This document shows, piece by piece, positions 42,842 to 52,979 of a stretch of DNA of 64,000 bases (position 1 is the stretch's first letter; each line of letters begins with the position of its first letter). The stretch spans positions 558,001 through 622,000 of the forward strand of contig NZ_SMSG01000001.1 of NCBI RefSeq assembly GCF_004382795.1, in the 5' to 3' direction. Both the position numbers and the translations under genes were made by a program. The notes beneath the pieces are model-generated. The model worked only from the letters and a program-made list of their open reading frames with translations, did not search any database and was not told the origin of the DNA. This DNA comes from Cumulibacter soli (GTDB taxonomy: Bacteria > Actinomycetota > Actinomycetes > Mycobacteriales > Antricoccaceae).

Positions 42842-43732
42842 CTACGCTTCCCCCGACGAATCGCCGTCGTCTTCCTTGGGTTCGCGGCCGAAGATACCTT
42901 CGTAGAGTTCACGCACAACCTCTTCCGGCGTCCGTGAGCATGATTCGTGCAGTCGGATCCGGCCCGACAGTGCGACCGTCGCCGCATCGAGCCCCAGGTG
43001 CCAATCGGTGATGTCCGCCGACCGCGCAGCTGCCAACTGCGACGCGACACCGAGAAGGTCGATGACACCGCGCACCGACGACCCGACGCGTACGTCGGAA
43101 TGTTCACGGGTGCTGCGGATCAGTTCCACCACCTGCGCACGCCACTGCTCGGGAACTGTCGGTCCACGCAAAGCACTGATCCGGTCTTCGGCTTCGGACG
43201 TCTGGTATCCCATCGCGATCCGACAGGTACGGTCGTAAATCGCGCCGGAGATGCGCGCCGTACCGACCGAGTCGTAGGGGTTCATTGCCGCCACAAAAGA
43301 GAAACCCGGCGCTGCCTTAACCGCCCCGAGCCGCGGCACATGTACCTCGCCCTCGGACATCGAGGTGAGCAGCACGTTCAGCGTCTCCTCGGGCACACGG
43401 TTGAGTTCCTCGATGTACAGCATGCCGCCGGTACGCATCGCCTGAATCAGCGGTCCATCGACGAAAATCTCCGGTTTGTAGCCCTGGGAGAGAACCTGCG
43501 CGGGGTCGAAGTGTCCAACCAGCCGACCGGGTGTCAGTTCCGCATTACCTTCTACGAACAGGAAGGGCACGTGTTGACGGCCAGCGACCGCACGCAAGAG
43601 CGTCGACTTTCCGGTCCCCGGCGGTCCTTCGAGCACCACGTGGGCACCGGCACCGAGCGCAGCGAGCAGCAATTCGATCTCGCGTTCACGCCCGACGACC
43701 TCCTCACCCAGGTCTGCATAGGTCGTGGCCAA
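42842..43732 (-). CDS. MoxR-family AAA ATPase
   Basis: This AAA+ protein of about 296 residues shows Walker A (LEGPPGTGKSTLLRAVAG), the MoxR insert (GRLVGHFDPAQVLSQGY), Walker B with sensor (GGMLYIEELNRVPEETLNVL), and a C-terminal helical domain. I set the start at TTG 43732, with AGGAGAG seven bases upstream; the ORF start at 43804 is less convincing. MoxR ATPases act with VWA proteins as chaperones for metal insertion or enzyme maturation. The VWA gene follows after about 100 bases. The substrate enzyme is not in the window. Confidence 0.88.
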   Translation of the reverse strand: MATTYADLGEEVVGREREIELLLAALGAGAHVVLEGPPGTGKSTLLRAVAGRQHVPFLFVEGNAELTPGRLVGHFDPAQVLSQGYKPEIFVDGPLIQAMRTGGMLYIEELNRVPEETLNVLLTSMSEGEVHVPRLGAVKAAPGFSFVAAMNPYDSVGTARISGAIYDRTCRIAMGYQTSEAEDRISALRGPTVPEQWRAQVVELIRSTREHSDVRVGSSVRGVIDLLGVASQLAAARSADITDWHLGLDAATVALSGRIRLHESCSRTPEEVVRELYEGIFGREPKEDDGDSSGEA

Positions 43733-43936
43733 GTCAGCTCTCCTCAGTAGGTCGGAATCGAAGCCCCCGCGGACCGGTTCACCACATCGGCAACCGATCC
43801 ACATGTGACTGCGACCACCTGTCTACCGGAGTGACTGCGGGCACGCAAACGGAATCCGACATCCGGTGCGGATTTGCCCGACGCTGACTGGGAGAGCCCC
43901 CGGAGAGTGCGGCTACGGGACAGATGTCGGCGGTAC

Positions 43937-45019
43937 CTAGGAGCAGTTCAGCGCCTTCTGCAGCGCCGCGAGATTGTCTTGCATCGCACTGATGTAATCA
44001 CCGCTCTCCGGCGCTGTTTCCAACGGAAGAAGTACGGCCGTCTCGGCGCCGGTGGCATCGGCGACCGTCTGTGCGTAGTCATCGCTGACGCCAGACTCGA
44101 AGAAGATCGTGGTGACACCGTGATCGTCGACGTAATGCTGGACCTCATCAAGCTTCTGCGGCGACGGTTCCTCGGCAGCGAGCCCCAGGATGCCCACCTG
44201 CTCCAGCCCGTACGCCTTCGCCAGGTACCCGAATGCGGTGTGCGTGGTCACGAACTCTTTGCTATCGCACTGCGCGAGCCCCGCGGTGAACTGCTCGTCG
44301 AGTTCGGTCAGTTCGGCAGCCAACTTTTCGTAGTTCTCTTCGAAAACCTCGGCGTTGTCCGGATCGATGTCGACCAGGTCGTCCTTTATCGCCTCGCCCA
44401 TCTGCTGCATCTGGCTCGGATCGAGCCAAATATGCGGGTCGAGCCCACCGTGGTCATGATCGTGGCCCTCTTCGCCTTCATCCGCGTGGTCCTCGCCTTC
44501 ATCCGCATGGTCCTCGCCCTCATGCGCGTGGTCCTCGCCGTCCGCTGCGGGGTCCTCACCCTCGTGATCATGATCATGATCGTGATCGGCGCCATCCTCG
44601 TGATCATGATCCTCACCAGTATCGCCGTCGGCACCGTGGTCGTGACCGTCGTCCTCGGCGGACTCCCTCAACTCGACCACGGACGCCACGTCAAGGGTGC
44701 GCCCGGGCTCTTGGGTGTCGACCGCATCGTCCACGGCCGGCTGCATCCCGCGCTGGTACACCACGAGGGAGGCGGTCGACAGCGCACCTACCTGCTTGGT
44801 GGTCAACTCCATGTCATGCGGCTCTGCTCCGGGCTGCGCGAGGCTCTGCACCTCGATCGCGTCACCACCGATCGTCTCGGCCAAGAACTCCAACGGATAG
44901 AAGCCGACGACCACGTCGCCGTCGGCGGAATCCGAGGTGCAAGCAGAAAGAGACATGGCAACGGCGACGGCGCTCGCGATAGCCAAGCCACGAAACGCAG
45001 GGGTGCGACGGTTGATCAT
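43937..45019 (-). CDS. znuA: Zinc ABC transporter substrate-binding lipoprotein (ZnuA-like)
   Basis: This protein of about 360 residues is exported as a lipoprotein: its signal peptide ends in the lipobox LSAC (about residue 27). It has the cluster A-I metal-binding fold, with metal His residues in GAEPHDMEL, GLDPHIWLDP and VTTHTAFGYLA and an acidic ligand in FFESGVSDDYA. A very His/Asp/Glu-rich loop of about 75 residues lies in the middle (repeats of DHDHDH and EDHADEGE), a feature of zinc binders. The start is ATG 45019, since the long frame to 45301 has no signal. No ZnuB or ZnuC gene is nearby. Confidence 0.9.
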   Translation of the reverse strand: MINRRTPAFRGLAIASAVAVAMSLSACTSDSADGDVVVGFYPLEFLAETIGGDAIEVQSLAQPGAEPHDMELTTKQVGALSTASLVVYQRGMQPAVDDAVDTQEPGRTLDVASVVELRESAEDDGHDHGADGDTGEDHDHEDGADHDHDHDHEGEDPAADGEDHAHEGEDHADEGEDHADEGEEGHDHDHGGLDPHIWLDPSQMQQMGEAIKDDLVDIDPDNAEVFEENYEKLAAELTELDEQFTAGLAQCDSKEFVTTHTAFGYLAKAYGLEQVGILGLAAEEPSPQKLDEVQHYVDDHGVTTIFFESGVSDDYAQTVADATGAETAVLLPLETAPESGDYISAMQDNLAALQKALNCS

Positions 45020-45039
45020 GAGACGAGAAAACGCCCCAG

Positions 45040-45054
45040 TGATACTGATTGTCA
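45040..45054. promoter_or_regulatory. Candidate Zur box upstream of znuA
   Basis: The 15-base near-palindrome TGATACTGATTGTCA lies 20-35 bases upstream of the znuA start. It has TGA/TCA ends and an A/T-rich alternating core, close in form to actinobacterial Zur/Fur-type boxes. Binding would repress znuA when zinc is plentiful. The call rests on motif shape and the target gene. Confidence 0.5.
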
Positions 45055-45113
45055 AAGTCGCATAAGTGAATAGCTCGCGCCCCACCAAGGCGTATTTTGT
45101 TGATATATCTAAG

Positions 45114-45143
45114 AAGCCGCCCAGCGGCAGCGCTGGGCGGCTT
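45114..45143 (-). terminator. Rho-independent-type terminator after the FKBP gene
   Basis: A perfect 13-bp stem (AAGCCGCCCAGCG and its complement) with a GCAG loop occupies 45114-45143. On the minus strand the stem ends in CTTCTT followed by A/T-rich DNA. It lies about 80 bases beyond the FKBP stop and also insulates znuA's promoter. Confidence 0.7.
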
Positions 45144-45221
45144 GTGACGATCGTCCCAGCGATTGGCGCCCCTACCGCGGTCTGAGCACCGCGACGGGCG
45201 AGCGCATCGCCGGCGTGAGGA

Positions 45222-45605
45222 CTAGCGAACGCCGACCAAGTCCACGACGAAGACCAGCGTTTCGTTCGGCGCGATCGCTCCGGGGGCGCCGTACTCGCCA
45301 TAGCCGAGGTGCGGCGGAATCGTGATCTTGCGGCGGCCGCCGACCTTCATCCCGAGTAGGCCTTTGTCCCAGCCCTCGATGACGCGTCCCGCGCCAACCG
45401 GGAAGGACAGCGGCTGACCTCGGTCCCAGGACGCATCGAACTGCTGACCGTTCGACCACGCCTTGCCGACGTAGTGGGCGTCAATAGTGGCACCGGCCGT
45501 CGCCTCGGCGCCGGTACCGATAACGATGTCCTCCAGGATCAGTTCGACCGGCGCGTTCTCGCTCGGAATCTCGAACTCGGGCTTCTTGCTCGTATCGTTG
45601 CTCAT
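45222..45605 (-). CDS. FKBP-type peptidyl-prolyl cis-trans isomerase
   Basis: This one-domain FKBP of about 127 residues has VHY-like DAHYVGKAWSNGQQFDASWD, FPVGAGRVIEGWDKGLLGMK, GGRRKITIPPHLGYG and VFVVDLV. The active-site Tyr, Asp, Val-Ile and Trp positions are present. No signal peptide is evident, so it is cytosolic. ATG 45605 (MSNDTSKKPE) is the start that matches the family; the longer frame to 45674 is not supported. Confidence 0.9.
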   Translation of the reverse strand: MSNDTSKKPEFEIPSENAPVELILEDIVIGTGAEATAGATIDAHYVGKAWSNGQQFDASWDRGQPLSFPVGAGRVIEGWDKGLLGMKVGGRRKITIPPHLGYGEYGAPGAIAPNETLVFVVDLVGVR

Positions 45606-45761
45606 CCTCACAACCGTACCGGCCCTTGCGCACCGGCACGCGCCCTCCCGAGAACTCGGCAGGCGTCCGCCCACGGCTCGGCGGTCTACCCAATAACGCG
45701 GTCTCCGGCAAGAACTCTGCCGGACGTAGCCACCGCGAGTTACGGAACTAGGCTGTACGTC

Positions 45762-46520
45762 GTGCCTTCTGCCACCGCTGACCCGCTCTTGCCACTGATC
45801 GACCTGCCTGGCGTCGCCGACGCTTGCACCAGGGCTCGAGAGGACGTCGACCGGTTACTGCGACACCGCGTGCTACGCAAACAATCCGCTGCGGTCAGCG
45901 GCGAGTCCCTGCTGCGCGCCGCGCGCGCGTCGGCCGAATTAGAGAACCACGGGTACCAGCTGGAGGCGATCCGGGCCGGCCAGATCGACGATCCGGTCGT
46001 GACCGGTTGCCTGCGGGTTTCCGGTGAGTTGGGACGGATCACCGAGGTCTGGGAGAAAGCGCCGCTTCAAGCGATCGCGGCACTGCACGTGCAGGCCGCC
46101 AGCGGCTCATTGCACCGAGACGATCTCGGCCGTCCCGTCGGCGGTCCGGAGGTGTCCGTCAGGCTGCAGCAGCTCACGGACACGTTGCGCGCGCCCCGCT
46201 CCCGCGACGTACCTGGGGTCGTCGTCGCCGCGATCGTGCACGGCGAACTACTCGCACTCAAACCTTTCGCTGGGCTCAACGGCGTAGTCGCCCGCGGTGC
46301 CGCGCGAGTCGCCCTGATCTCGACCGGCGTTGACCCCAAAGCGCTCGCCGCACCGGAAGTCGGTCACGTTTCCGAACAACGTGACTACGAACAGTCCATC
46401 GCGGCGTACCGCACGGGTTCTGCCGACGGCGTCGCGCAGTGGATCGTGCACTGCGCAGGAGCCCTGTCCGCCGGTGCGGTCGAGGGACTAGCCATCTGCG
46501 AGGCCGTACTACGCGGTTAG
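45762..46520 (+). CDS. Fic-like protein with degenerate catalytic motif
   Basis: This protein of about 252 residues has the helical look of a Fic/DOC protein, with ESLLRAARASAELENHGYQ resembling the inhibitory-helix region. At the place of the AMP-transfer motif HPFxDGNGRxGR it reads LKPFAGLNGVVARGAARV. The catalytic His is Lys and the acidic residue is missing, so AMP transfer is doubtful. GTG 45762 (VPSATADPLLPLIDL) is the likely start. The frame back to 45474 is antisense to the FKBP gene. Confidence 0.68.
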   Translation: MPSATADPLLPLIDLPGVADACTRAREDVDRLLRHRVLRKQSAAVSGESLLRAARASAELENHGYQLEAIRAGQIDDPVVTGCLRVSGELGRITEVWEKAPLQAIAALHVQAASGSLHRDDLGRPVGGPEVSVRLQQLTDTLRAPRSRDVPGVVVAAIVHGELLALKPFAGLNGVVARGAARVALISTGVDPKALAAPEVGHVSEQRDYEQSIAAYRTGSADGVAQWIVHCAGALSAGAVEGLAICEAVLRG

Positions 46521-46711
46521 TGCTGCCGGAGGCCGCTGCGGCACTTCACCACACGCTCTCGCTCAGTGATCCCGCCACGCGTCACCGCGGCGAGACATAG
46601 TCGGCCGGGAATTTATTGGGAAACTTGGTTGCGGGTGTCGAATCCCGTGGCGCCCGTTCGTCATCATGCCGAGGCCGCCACCACGACGGCCCGCAACCCG
46701 AAGGGGACGAC

Positions 46712-47062
46712 ATGAAGTACTTGGTGCTGTTGATGGGGTACGGCGAGGGCAAGAGCTGGGACGATCAGTCCGAGCAGGAGCAGGCCGACGAGATGCGACA
46801 ACACGCGGAATTCGATGAAGCTTGTGCGGCGCACGACGGAGTACAGATCCTCGCTGGTGAGGCGCTCGCTCCCGATATGGTCACCACGGTTCGCACTCGC
46901 TCCGGCAATCGGATGATCACCGACGGACCGTACGCCGAGGCCGTTGAACAACTCGGCGGGTTCTACCTGCTCGAAGCTCCAGATCTGGACGTCGTACTCG
47001 AGCTGCTGTCTGTGATGCCGCGCTACGACATCCAGATCACTCCCGCTGTGGACGTGCCGTAG
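46712..47062 (+). CDS. YCII/DGPF-domain protein
   Basis: This 116-residue protein starts MKYLVLLMGYGEGKSWDD and carries the DGPF-type signature ITDGPYAEAVEQLGGFYLLE. AAGGGGA precedes the ATG at 46712. The gene stops three bases before the start of an ECF sigma factor, a common pairing in which DGPF proteins accompany ECF42-type sigma factors. Its biochemical role is not established. Confidence 0.87.
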   Translation: MKYLVLLMGYGEGKSWDDQSEQEQADEMRQHAEFDEACAAHDGVQILAGEALAPDMVTTVRTRSGNRMITDGPYAEAVEQLGGFYLLEAPDLDVVLELLSVMPRYDIQITPAVDVP

Positions 47063-47065
47063 CCA

Positions 47066-48295
47066 GTGAGCGGGGTGCTCGCGCGGGTGGTGCGCGAGGA
47101 GTGGGGTCGACTCGTCGCCCTGCTCCTCGCACGCTATGGCCGCCTGGATCTCGTCGAGGATGCGATTGCCGACGCGGTGGAGTCGGCGGTCCGGCGATGG
47201 CCGATTGACGGCGCGCCGGCTAACCCGGCAGCCTGGCTGCACACTGCGGCACGCCGTCGGCTATTGGATCGGTTGCGCGCCGAGGCCATCGCCAATCGTA
47301 AGGCACCGCAGCTCGTTGCGAGTCGTGATCGCGACGGCCCGCGCGTGATGGCCGATCCGGGTGGATTGATCGACGACGACGTGCTGCGGTTGGTGCTGAT
47401 GTGCGCGCATCCCGCGATCGCGCCCGAGACTGCGAGCGCTCTCGCCCTCCGGCTGGTGCTGGGCGTGAAGACACCCGAGATCGCCCGCCTATTTCTCGTT
47501 TCGGAAACAACGATGGCGGCTCGACTGACCCGAGCCAAGAAGAAGATCGTGGCTGCCGGAATTCCGTTCGCCATACCTGATGCCGCGGTACTTCCGCAGC
47601 GCTTGGAGCTCGTTGCGCAGACTGCGTACCTCGCATTCACGGCTGGGTACGCGCCAGGAAGCGGGCCTGATCCGGTGCGGGTAGATCTCGCCGGGGAGGC
47701 TATACGACTGGTGCGAGTGGTGCGATCGTTCGCCCCGCACGACCCATCACTGACCGCGCTGCTGGCGTTACAACTGCTCCAGCATTCTCGTCGGGATGCA
47801 CGCGTCAGCGACGACGGCCAACTGGTGTTACTGCCCGAGCAGAACCGAGCACATTGGCACCGCGACGAGATCGATGAGGCCCTCGGGCTGTTGCGCTCGG
47901 CCGAACTCGCCGTGCCAGTTTCAGCAGGCACAGCCGCACGCCTACTGCAGGCCCACATCGCCGCGGAGCACGCGATCGCGCCGGAACCGGCGCAGACACG
48001 CTGGGACCGAATCGTGGCGCGGTACGACGAACTCCTGCGGCTGGATCCCAGCCCGAGTGCCGAGCTTGCACGTTCTGTGGCCGTCGCGGAGTACCGCGGC
48101 GCAGCGGCCGGCCTACGAGCGCTGGAATCGGTGGACCTGCCGGGTAGTCACCGGCCACCCGCCGTACGGGCCGAACTTCTCGCTCGCTCCGGAGACGCTG
48201 TCGCGGCGCGGACGGCGTACGCCGAGGCCATCCGGTTATGCGGTAACGATGCCGAGCGCGCCCATCTCCGGCGGCGGCTAGCCGAATTGGACTGA
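47066..48295 (+). CDS. ECF sigma factor with C-terminal TPR-like extension (ECF42-like)
   Basis: This 409-residue protein has sigma region 2 at residues about 15-75 (LVALLLARYGRLDLVEDAIA, AAWLHTAARRRLLDRLR). Region 4 lies at 120-175 (LALRLVLGVKTPEIARLFLV, TMAARLTRAKKKI). A C-terminal DUF6596/TPR-like domain of about 230 residues replaces the usual anti-sigma partner. It starts at GTG 47066, directly after the DGPF gene. The ECF42 group has just this fusion and partner, and the C-terminus is thought to control activity. The stimulus is unknown. Confidence 0.88.
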   Translation: MSGVLARVVREEWGRLVALLLARYGRLDLVEDAIADAVESAVRRWPIDGAPANPAAWLHTAARRRLLDRLRAEAIANRKAPQLVASRDRDGPRVMADPGGLIDDDVLRLVLMCAHPAIAPETASALALRLVLGVKTPEIARLFLVSETTMAARLTRAKKKIVAAGIPFAIPDAAVLPQRLELVAQTAYLAFTAGYAPGSGPDPVRVDLAGEAIRLVRVVRSFAPHDPSLTALLALQLLQHSRRDARVSDDGQLVLLPEQNRAHWHRDEIDEALGLLRSAELAVPVSAGTAARLLQAHIAAEHAIAPEPAQTRWDRIVARYDELLRLDPSPSAELARSVAVAEYRGAAAGLRALESVDLPGSHRPPAVRAELLARSGDAVAARTAYAEAIRLCGNDAERAHLRRRLAELD

Positions 48296-48402
48296 GCGGC
48301 GGCCTATCTGATTCCGACCTAGAGCGCCGCGCGAGTCGATCCCGGACACCTGCGCGGCGATCTCCAGTGGAGGCATCGACATCTACCTGGTCGCGCAGAA
48401 AC

Positions 48403-49173
48403 CTACTGCTCGTAGGGGGAGTCCGGCGCCGCTGTTGCGGTCACCGTTTCGGCTTCGATACTGGCGATCTCATAACTGTCGGTCTCGTCCATGACGGGCT
48501 CACCCGGCGTACCGGTGACCGTCACCCAATTGCCTTCGGCCGGGGCCTGCCCGTCCGTGGCGACCCACACCTTGATCGGCAATGCATCGGCAGCACAGCA
48601 CGCAATCGCCAACCGTGTCACGTAGAACCCGTCGGGCGCCGGCGTCACGAAACCGACTAATTCAAGCGTCCTGCCGTCCATCGTGTCGCCGGTGAGCGCT
48701 CGTCCGGTGTACTCCCGCATCGGCAAAGCGACGACGTCGCCGTCCGGCAGGGCGTCGTAGTTAGCGGCCACCGGAGGCGGTGGACCGGCCGCGCGCGCCG
48801 CCGAATATGCGCCAAGCGGCTTCGGCACGATCAGCACGAAGGCGAACAGCGGCACCAGCAGCAGCCATCCGACGTACGACCGATGGCCGTGCCCCGCATC
48901 AGCGTCGCCGGATTCCGCGCTCTCACCAGGTCCCGTGGTCGCGTCAGATTCCTCGAAACCATGGTCATGTTCAACGGAACGCCCACGCAGGGTGAACACC
49001 AGACCGCTCAGTGCGGCCACCACCAACAATCCGCCAGCGACTCCCAGCCACGGTCCGAACGAGTCCTTGACGTAGACCTTGTATTCACCGGTCAACGCGA
49101 GCCGGATGATCCACGCGCCGACCAGCAGCAGCGCAAGGCTGGGCGTCTCGCGGCGCATCAACAGTGCCTTCAT
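48403..49173 (-). CDS. TIGR03943-type permease-associated membrane protein
   Basis: This protein of about 256 residues has N-terminal transmembrane helices (about 12-30 and 40-60) and one at about 93-113 (YVGWLLLVPLFAFVLIVP). A C-terminal soluble domain carries LVGFVTPAPDGFYVTRLAIA followed by CCAADALPIKVWV. This matches the TIGR03943/YcgQ group that pairs with YraQ-type permeases. ATG 49173 follows the permease gene by about 20 bases. The transported ion is unknown; the CC motif suggests a metal or metalloid. Confidence 0.8.
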   Translation of the reverse strand: MKALLMRRETPSLALLLVGAWIIRLALTGEYKVYVKDSFGPWLGVAGGLLVVAALSGLVFTLRGRSVEHDHGFEESDATTGPGESAESGDADAGHGHRSYVGWLLLVPLFAFVLIVPKPLGAYSAARAAGPPPPVAANYDALPDGDVVALPMREYTGRALTGDTMDGRTLELVGFVTPAPDGFYVTRLAIACCAADALPIKVWVATDGQAPAEGNWVTVTGTPGEPVMDETDSYEIASIEAETVTATAAPDSPYEQ

Positions 49174-49195
49174 CGCGGGCTCCAATCGAGGCGGA

Positions 49196-50209
49196 TCACA
49201 ACAGCCACCATCCAACGAGTACGGCGCACGCGATCGCCAGCACGAACGTCGTCGAGGCGAATCGCAAGGCAAATCCCCGCCCGAACGCCGAGGACTGCAA
49301 CGCGATGAGTTTCAGGTCGACCGCCGGGCCGACAACCAGGAACGCCAGCCGCGCGGTCAACGGGAACTGCACCAGCGCGGCTGCCACGAAGGCATCCGCT
49401 TCCGAACAAATGGACAGCACGACCGCGAGCACCGCGAGCACGAGCACCGAGAGCCAGAAACTCGACGCGACGCTGTTCATGATCGACGCCGGAACGACCA
49501 CCTGCAAGGTGGCGGCCGCGGCCGCACCCAGCACGAGGTATCCGCCGGTGTGCAAGAAATCGTGCGTGGCCGTGCCGACGAACGTCTGCCACTTGTTCCC
49601 GTGCACGGCGATGGTCCGGCTCGGGCGGCGCACCCAGTCGGCGCGCCCCAGCCACGCCCACAGGTACCCCATCACTACTGCCAGCATCAGGCTCGCGGTG
49701 AACCGGCCGAGCACCATTTCCGGCGTCCCCGGGAACGCGACGGCGGTGGCCACCAGGACCACCGGGTTGATCGCGGGTGCTGACAACATGAATGCGAGGG
49801 CCGCCGACAGCGGCACGCCCTTGTTGAACAGGCCCTTGGCAATCGGTACCGAACCGCACTCGCACCCTGGCAGCGCCACGCCCGCTGCGCCGGCCGCCGG
49901 CACCGCCAGCGCCGGACGTTTCGGCAGCGCCTTCTGAAAGAAAGACTCTGGGACGAACGCGGCCACCGCCGCGCTGATCGCGACACCGAGCACCAGGAAT
50001 GGCGTGGCCTGTACGAACATCGCGGTGAAGATGGTCGACCACGCCGAGATCCCCTCGCCCAGCAGTGACGAGCCGAGCACCGGCCGCAGTAGCGCAATCA
50101 GCACGAGAGCGGCGATCAACAGCAACGTCGACGGACTCAACGGTCGCTGAGCGGTACGCGTCCTGGACGCGCCCCCCGGATCCGTCACGGTGCTCTGCTC
50201 GGTAGCCAT
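49196..50209 (-). CDS. YraQ/ArsP-type permease (PF03773)
   Basis: This 337-residue protein has eight or more hydrophobic segments. The family's key parts are ATPFLVLGVAISAAVAAFVP, GVALPGCECGSVPIAKGL (paired cysteines in the membrane) and ALAFMLSAPAINPVVLVATA. Relatives include ArsP, an exporter of trivalent organoarsenicals, and YraQ of unknown role. It is followed by its usual partner (TIGR03943 type), forming a two-gene operon. Confidence 0.86.
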   Translation of the reverse strand: MATEQSTVTDPGGASRTRTAQRPLSPSTLLLIAALVLIALLRPVLGSSLLGEGISAWSTIFTAMFVQATPFLVLGVAISAAVAAFVPESFFQKALPKRPALAVPAAGAAGVALPGCECGSVPIAKGLFNKGVPLSAALAFMLSAPAINPVVLVATAVAFPGTPEMVLGRFTASLMLAVVMGYLWAWLGRADWVRRPSRTIAVHGNKWQTFVGTATHDFLHTGGYLVLGAAAAATLQVVVPASIMNSVASSFWLSVLVLAVLAVVLSICSEADAFVAAALVQFPLTARLAFLVVGPAVDLKLIALQSSAFGRGFALRFASTTFVLAIACAVLVGWWLL

Positions 50210-50354
50210 CGCGCCCGATTATTCCCGGCGTACCGCCGCGCACAGCGCGGCACGCCCGCACTCGAGCCGAGGAATGACCCGCACCACCGATGCGGCCACC
50301 GATCGGCGGCGATAGATTGGGATGCGAGTCACGTTCCGCTATCTGGAGGCATGT

Positions 50355-52322
<1,968 letters not shown>

Positions 52323-52328
52323 GCGCAA

Positions 52329-52345
52329 GCCGGTCAGTGACCGGC
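52329..52345. other. Perfect 8-bp palindrome after acs
   Basis: GCCGGTCA and TGACCGGC flank a single G at 52329-52345, seven bases after the acs stop. No U run follows on either strand, so it is more likely an operator or RNA-stabilising hairpin than a terminator. Confidence 0.35.
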
Positions 52346-52513
52346 GATGAGCAGCGGCAGCCCCGGCCGACGGCCACTGGTTAGATGTCAACGGCCAGGC
52401 GAGTTCGGTCGGGGTAATCGCCCCACGGGTCCCGCGAGTTCCCTAAACTCACGTTCACGGACCATTCAGTGCAAGCCTGACGGCCTACCGACCGGGAACC
52501 AGGAGATAAAAGC

Positions 52514-52975
52514 ATGGCTGTACCGCAGCGCGAGCCCGTCAATGTCGATCTCGACGTCGCGCAACCGAGTGTGGGCACGCTCGTCAAGGAAGCCTCGACG
52601 CATTTCTCCACCCTGCTGCGTTCGGAGATTGAACTCGCTAAGTCCGAGGTCAAGAGCGAGGTCAAGAAGGGTGTCGCCGGCTCGGGCATGCTCGCTGCCG
52701 CGGGCGTCATCGTGGCACTGGCGTTGCCGTTCTTATTCGTCGCTATCGCCGAGCTGCTCGCCGGTCCGATCGGGCTGCCGCGGTGGCTGAGCTTCCTGAT
52801 CATCTTCGTGGTGTTTCTGCTGGTGGCCGGCGCCTTGGCACTGCTCGGAATTCGCAAGTTCAAGAAACTGCGCGCCCCAGAGCGGACCATCGGCTCACTG
52901 AAGGCCAACAAGGCCCTGGTGGACGCGGTGAAGGGTGGCGATGCGGCGGCGCCGTCCGCCACCCCGAGTCGCTAA
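52514..52975 (+). CDS. Actinobacterial holin-X-like membrane protein
   Basis: This 153-residue protein has a soluble, amphipathic N-terminus (VGTLVKEASTHFSTLLRSEI, then ELAKSEVKSEVKKG), two transmembrane helices (about 62-82 and 90-115), and a Lys-rich tail. It fits the PF07332 putative actinobacterial Holin-X family (Rv3669 position); a lytic role is not shown. AGGAG lies eight bases before the ATG. The next gene begins five bases beyond its stop, so they are cotranscribed. Confidence 0.83.
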   Translation: MAVPQREPVNVDLDVAQPSVGTLVKEASTHFSTLLRSEIELAKSEVKSEVKKGVAGSGMLAAAGVIVALALPFLFVAIAELLAGPIGLPRWLSFLIIFVVFLLVAGALALLGIRKFKKLRAPERTIGSLKANKALVDAVKGGDAAAPSATPSR

Positions 52976-52979
52976 TTTA

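Noticed and set aside
43874-45073. 399-codon plus-strand ORF opposite znuA
   Set aside because: It is antisense to a clear zinc-binding lipoprotein. Its hydrophobic runs come from the complement of the His/Asp repeats.
46600-46670. Possible tRNA because of a GTCGAATCCC-like string
   Set aside because: No acceptor, D-arm or anticodon stem can be paired around it.
52514-52975. Prophage holin
   Set aside because: The holin-X label is a family name; the gene is in its conserved chromosomal place beside acs and an epoxide hydrolase, with no phage genes.
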